In this document: positions 62,364 to 64,000 of the stretch, piece after piece
Numbering within the stretch: the first letter of the stretch is position 1
Layout: the number at the start of each line of letters is the position of its first letter
DNA from: JACQFZ01 sp045810625
GTDB lineage: Bacteria; Pseudomonadota; Gammaproteobacteria; Acidiferrobacterales; Sulfurifustaceae
NCBI GenBank assembly: GCA_045810625.1
Contig: JBJMVQ010000056.1
Span: 1 to 64,000, forward strand
DNA length: 64,000 bases
Direction of reading: 5' to 3'
The notes under the pieces: model-generated
Seen by the model: the letters and a program-made list of their open reading frames with translations, nothing else
The model's database searches: none
Told to the model about the DNA's origin: nothing
Made by a program: the position numbers and the translations under genes

Positions 62364-62433
62364 ATACCCTAAAGGGAATAAAAGCTAAATATACCCTATA
62401 GGGTATTAATATCAAATATACCCTAAAGGGTAT
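62364..62433. promoter_or_regulatory. Three HipB-type operator palindromes
   Basis: ATACCCTAAAGGGAAT (62364-62379), ATACCCTATAGGGTAT (62391-62406), ATACCCTAAAGGGTAT (62418-62433). Centres lie exactly 27 bases apart. They resemble the E. coli HipB site TATCC-N8-GGATA in design. Box 2 fills the promoter spacer and box 1 sits next to the hipB ATG. Confidence 0.85.
62388..62415 (-). promoter_or_regulatory. Promoter of hipBA
   Basis: Minus-strand TTGATA (62410-62415), 16-bp spacer, TATATT (62388-62393); both are one mismatch or so from consensus. The transcript would begin about 20 bases before the ATG. Confidence 0.7.
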
Positions 62434-62645
62434 GTAGAGAAACTTTCACGATAAGAGCGCCCGACAAAATGACGCGCGGCTTGCCCCCAACCCTAACCCT
62501 TTGATCGCTCCGCGCATCCTGCGCTCTCGCGATCTTAGTGCGTCCCTGCACGTCGCCGGAACGCGGGGGAGGGAATGGGAGGGGGCGTTCATTTCGTTAG
62601 GCACTTGGGCACTCTAAGCGCAAGTTGCTTTCGAACGGCTGTTAA

Positions 62646-62829
62646 GAGGAGCCCAAGCCGCGGTACCGCCGCTCTGGTTTCGCATCATGGATGCGCGACT
62701 GCTCGCGCTGCCGCAAGTGCGCGGCGACCTCGACCACGTCAACGTCATCCGAAGTGGCGCGAAGAAATTTACGCGCGCTACGGTCAGCTCGATAAGCTGC
62801 GGACGAGCACGGTGTCATCGATGCAGTAG
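62646..62829 (+). pseudogene. Broken copy 2 of the alkB 3' end
   Basis: Sixteen bases equal to alkB 59289-59304 (GAGGAGCCCAAGCCGC) are followed directly by a match from 59471 to the stop, so 166 bases are deleted. A base loss near 62750 shifts the frame. The copy runs to the stop region (GATGCAGTAG). Confidence 0.88.
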
Positions 62830-62932
62830 TGTGAGCTGACGGGAGCAGGACGTGTGTCGGTGATATCTCTGCGTGCGCCGGTTGGCTTAGCATGCTCACC
62901 CGACGCACATTTAGCCCACGACCCGTTGGCAC

Positions 62933-64000
62933 TCAATTGAACCAAGACCTTGGCAGCAGGAAATCGGACTGCTCTCCGCGCCAGCGCTCGACCAATCGAA
63001 CTCCAGTGATGGCGCCCCAAATATCTTCATCTGCGTGCTCTGTGACTATGATCTGCAGTCGTCCTTCCATTGCTTTTGCTGCCCTTGCCAGCACGTCAAA
63101 TATCCTGCGCGTCGCCTGAACGTCCTTATCCTTAAGCGTCTGCCTTTGTGCATCACGCGCGTGCTCATCGAGCAGTTGTGCCGGAAAATAGACCTGACTA
63201 GGCTGATCTATGATTAGAAATGATGGGACCGGGCTATTCTGGCGTTCTAAAAAGTACCGATGTAACGCTAGAAAAGTTGCTATATGGTATCCCATCCAGT
63301 TCTCGCCACTTCCGATCTCCCAGAAAACATCTTGGCGACCAGTAGCCGGATCGTTGAACGTCAAATTCAGTTCGGACAACTTCAGCTCGATCAGATCAGT
63401 CGATCGCTCGAGCCGCAGCTCTTCAGCGTAGTCCCCAACATATTGAGACACCTTCGACAAAGCCAATTCGAGACGTTTTTCTGGAGAGCCCTTTGCTTCC
63501 AATTGCCGTTCGAGCGACGCAATCCGCCCCTCGAAGTTTGCCACTTGTTTTACGAGTTCGCTGTCCTCGTCAATCTCTTCGAGGTTGATGAGCGCTTGCT
63601 GCAAAGCGCCAATATACATATAGACGTCCTCTAAACGATTACCCGCACCTCCTACCTCTTCTTCATTGGACGCCTCTGTCGCCTGCCGCTCCCGTCGAAT
63701 CTGAGCATGGCGTTCTTCGAGATCTCGTATTTCTGCTCCTAGCTGGACCAATTCTTTTTCCAAAACAACTGGCGCACTTGCTACTGAACTAGCTTCTACA
63801 GATAGCGTCTTCGCGAGCGCGTGAAGCCGCTCTATTTCAAGGCGTGCCGTATCTTGTTCAGAGCCGCATAGCGGACAAGGGGCAGTAGGAGGTATAACTT
63901 CCTGTAACCATTCGAGACCGCTTAGTCGATCATGTTGGCGCCGCAACACATCTCCATATTCCCGCGATGCCCCCGTTAAGGAACGAAGGCGACCTAAGCG
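62933..64000 (-). CDS. DUF3732/SMC-like ATPase C-terminal part, cut by the window edge
   Basis: The frame is open to the right edge with no stop, so the N-terminus (Walker A) lies outside. Visible parts: a PCPLCG zinc-hook-like CxxC, a long coiled coil (ERHAQIRRERQATEASNEEE and on), ABC-signature-like GSGENWMGYH, and Walker-B-like SFLIIDQPSQVYFP in which the usual catalytic Glu is Gln. This arrangement fits the DUF3732 ATPase of ABC three-component conflict systems. GC is lower than the window average. Partner genes would be expected to the right. Confidence 0.75.
   Translation of the reverse strand, partial: RLGRLRSLTGASREYGDVLRRQHDRLSGLEWLQEVIPPTAPCPLCGSEQDTARLEIERLHALAKTLSVEASSVASAPVVLEKELVQLGAEIRDLEERHAQIRRERQATEASNEEEVGGAGNRLEDVYMYIGALQQALINLEEIDEDSELVKQVANFEGRIASLERQLEAKGSPEKRLELALSKVSQYVGDYAEELRLERSTDLIELKLSELNLTFNDPATGRQDVFWEIGSGENWMGYHIATFLALHRYFLERQNSPVPSFLIIDQPSQVYFPAQLLDEHARDAQRQTLKDKDVQATRRIFDVLARAAKAMEGRLQIIVTEHADEDIWGAITGVRLVERWRGEQSDFLLPRSWFN

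Noticed and set aside
60360..62830. Classical integrated element with att sites
   Set aside because: The flanking alkB copies differ in extent and decay and no integrase or recombinase was seen; recombination or duplication explains them as well.

Overview
The window is a 64 kb piece of a GC-rich Gram-negative chromosome, most likely a beta- or gammaproteobacterium. This rests on gene content: a GcvR-like double-ACT regulator, a CbpA/CbpM pair, a YajD-type HNH protein, a LemA/TPM cluster, HipBA, many lipobox signal peptides and a DsbA-like periplasmic protein. The species cannot be named from the sequence. The gene set suits an aerobic heterotroph that handles esters, hydrocarbons and alcohols: an AlkB alkane hydroxylase, several esterases and lipases, a GMC alcohol oxidase/dehydrogenase, an enoyl-CoA hydratase homologue and a PETase/cutinase-like secreted hydrolase.

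Layout. 0-5.5 kb: the 3' part of a proton-pumping pyrophosphatase, a secreted protein, bioB with a recognisable promoter and BirA-like operator, and two membrane proteins. 5.5-5.9 kb: an intergenic repeat cluster. 5.9-15.3 kb: housekeeping and stress genes (SDR oxidoreductase, DUF3565, cbpA-cbpM, a receiver-GGDEF protein, a DsbA-like thioredoxin, an inositol-phosphatase-family protein, a lemA-TPM-TPM operon, a degenerate GGDEF protein). 15.3-16.05 kb: a large repeat block with tandem units of about 169 bp. 16-25 kb: GcvR-like, HNH, CPA2 antiporter, MFS plus hydrolase, a branched-chain amino-acid-type binding protein, YebC/YeeN. 24.9-26.7 kb: a PETase-like hydrolase followed by a lipase-foldase-like protein. 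27.4-38.6 kb: accessory metabolism, including a cupin-methyltransferase-GMC operon that diverges from a LuxR-type regulator across a tRNA-Leu-like relic. 39-46 kb: a Tet-like MFS gene, a truncated hydrolase, a cNMP-binding/glutaredoxin-like/TrxR-like fusion with a ZnF-UBP partner, a hybrid histidine kinase, and a decayed second copy of the MFS gene. 46-58 kb: esterase, TSUP transporter, MDR oxidoreductase, M48 protease lipoprotein, lipoproteins, a soluble chemoreceptor and two more hydrolases.

58.4-64 kb is the most dynamic part. An intact alkB is followed by a cupin operon and then by two broken copies of the alkB 3' end, which bracket a complete hipBA toxin-antitoxin operon. Three evenly spaced HipB-type operator palindromes overlap its promoter. 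Beyond it, running off the right edge, is the C-terminal part of a DUF3732/SMC-like ATPase of the type found in ABC three-component conflict systems. The last ~3 kb looks lower in GC than the rest and is probably acquired DNA. No integrase, transposase, CRISPR array or rRNA gene was seen.
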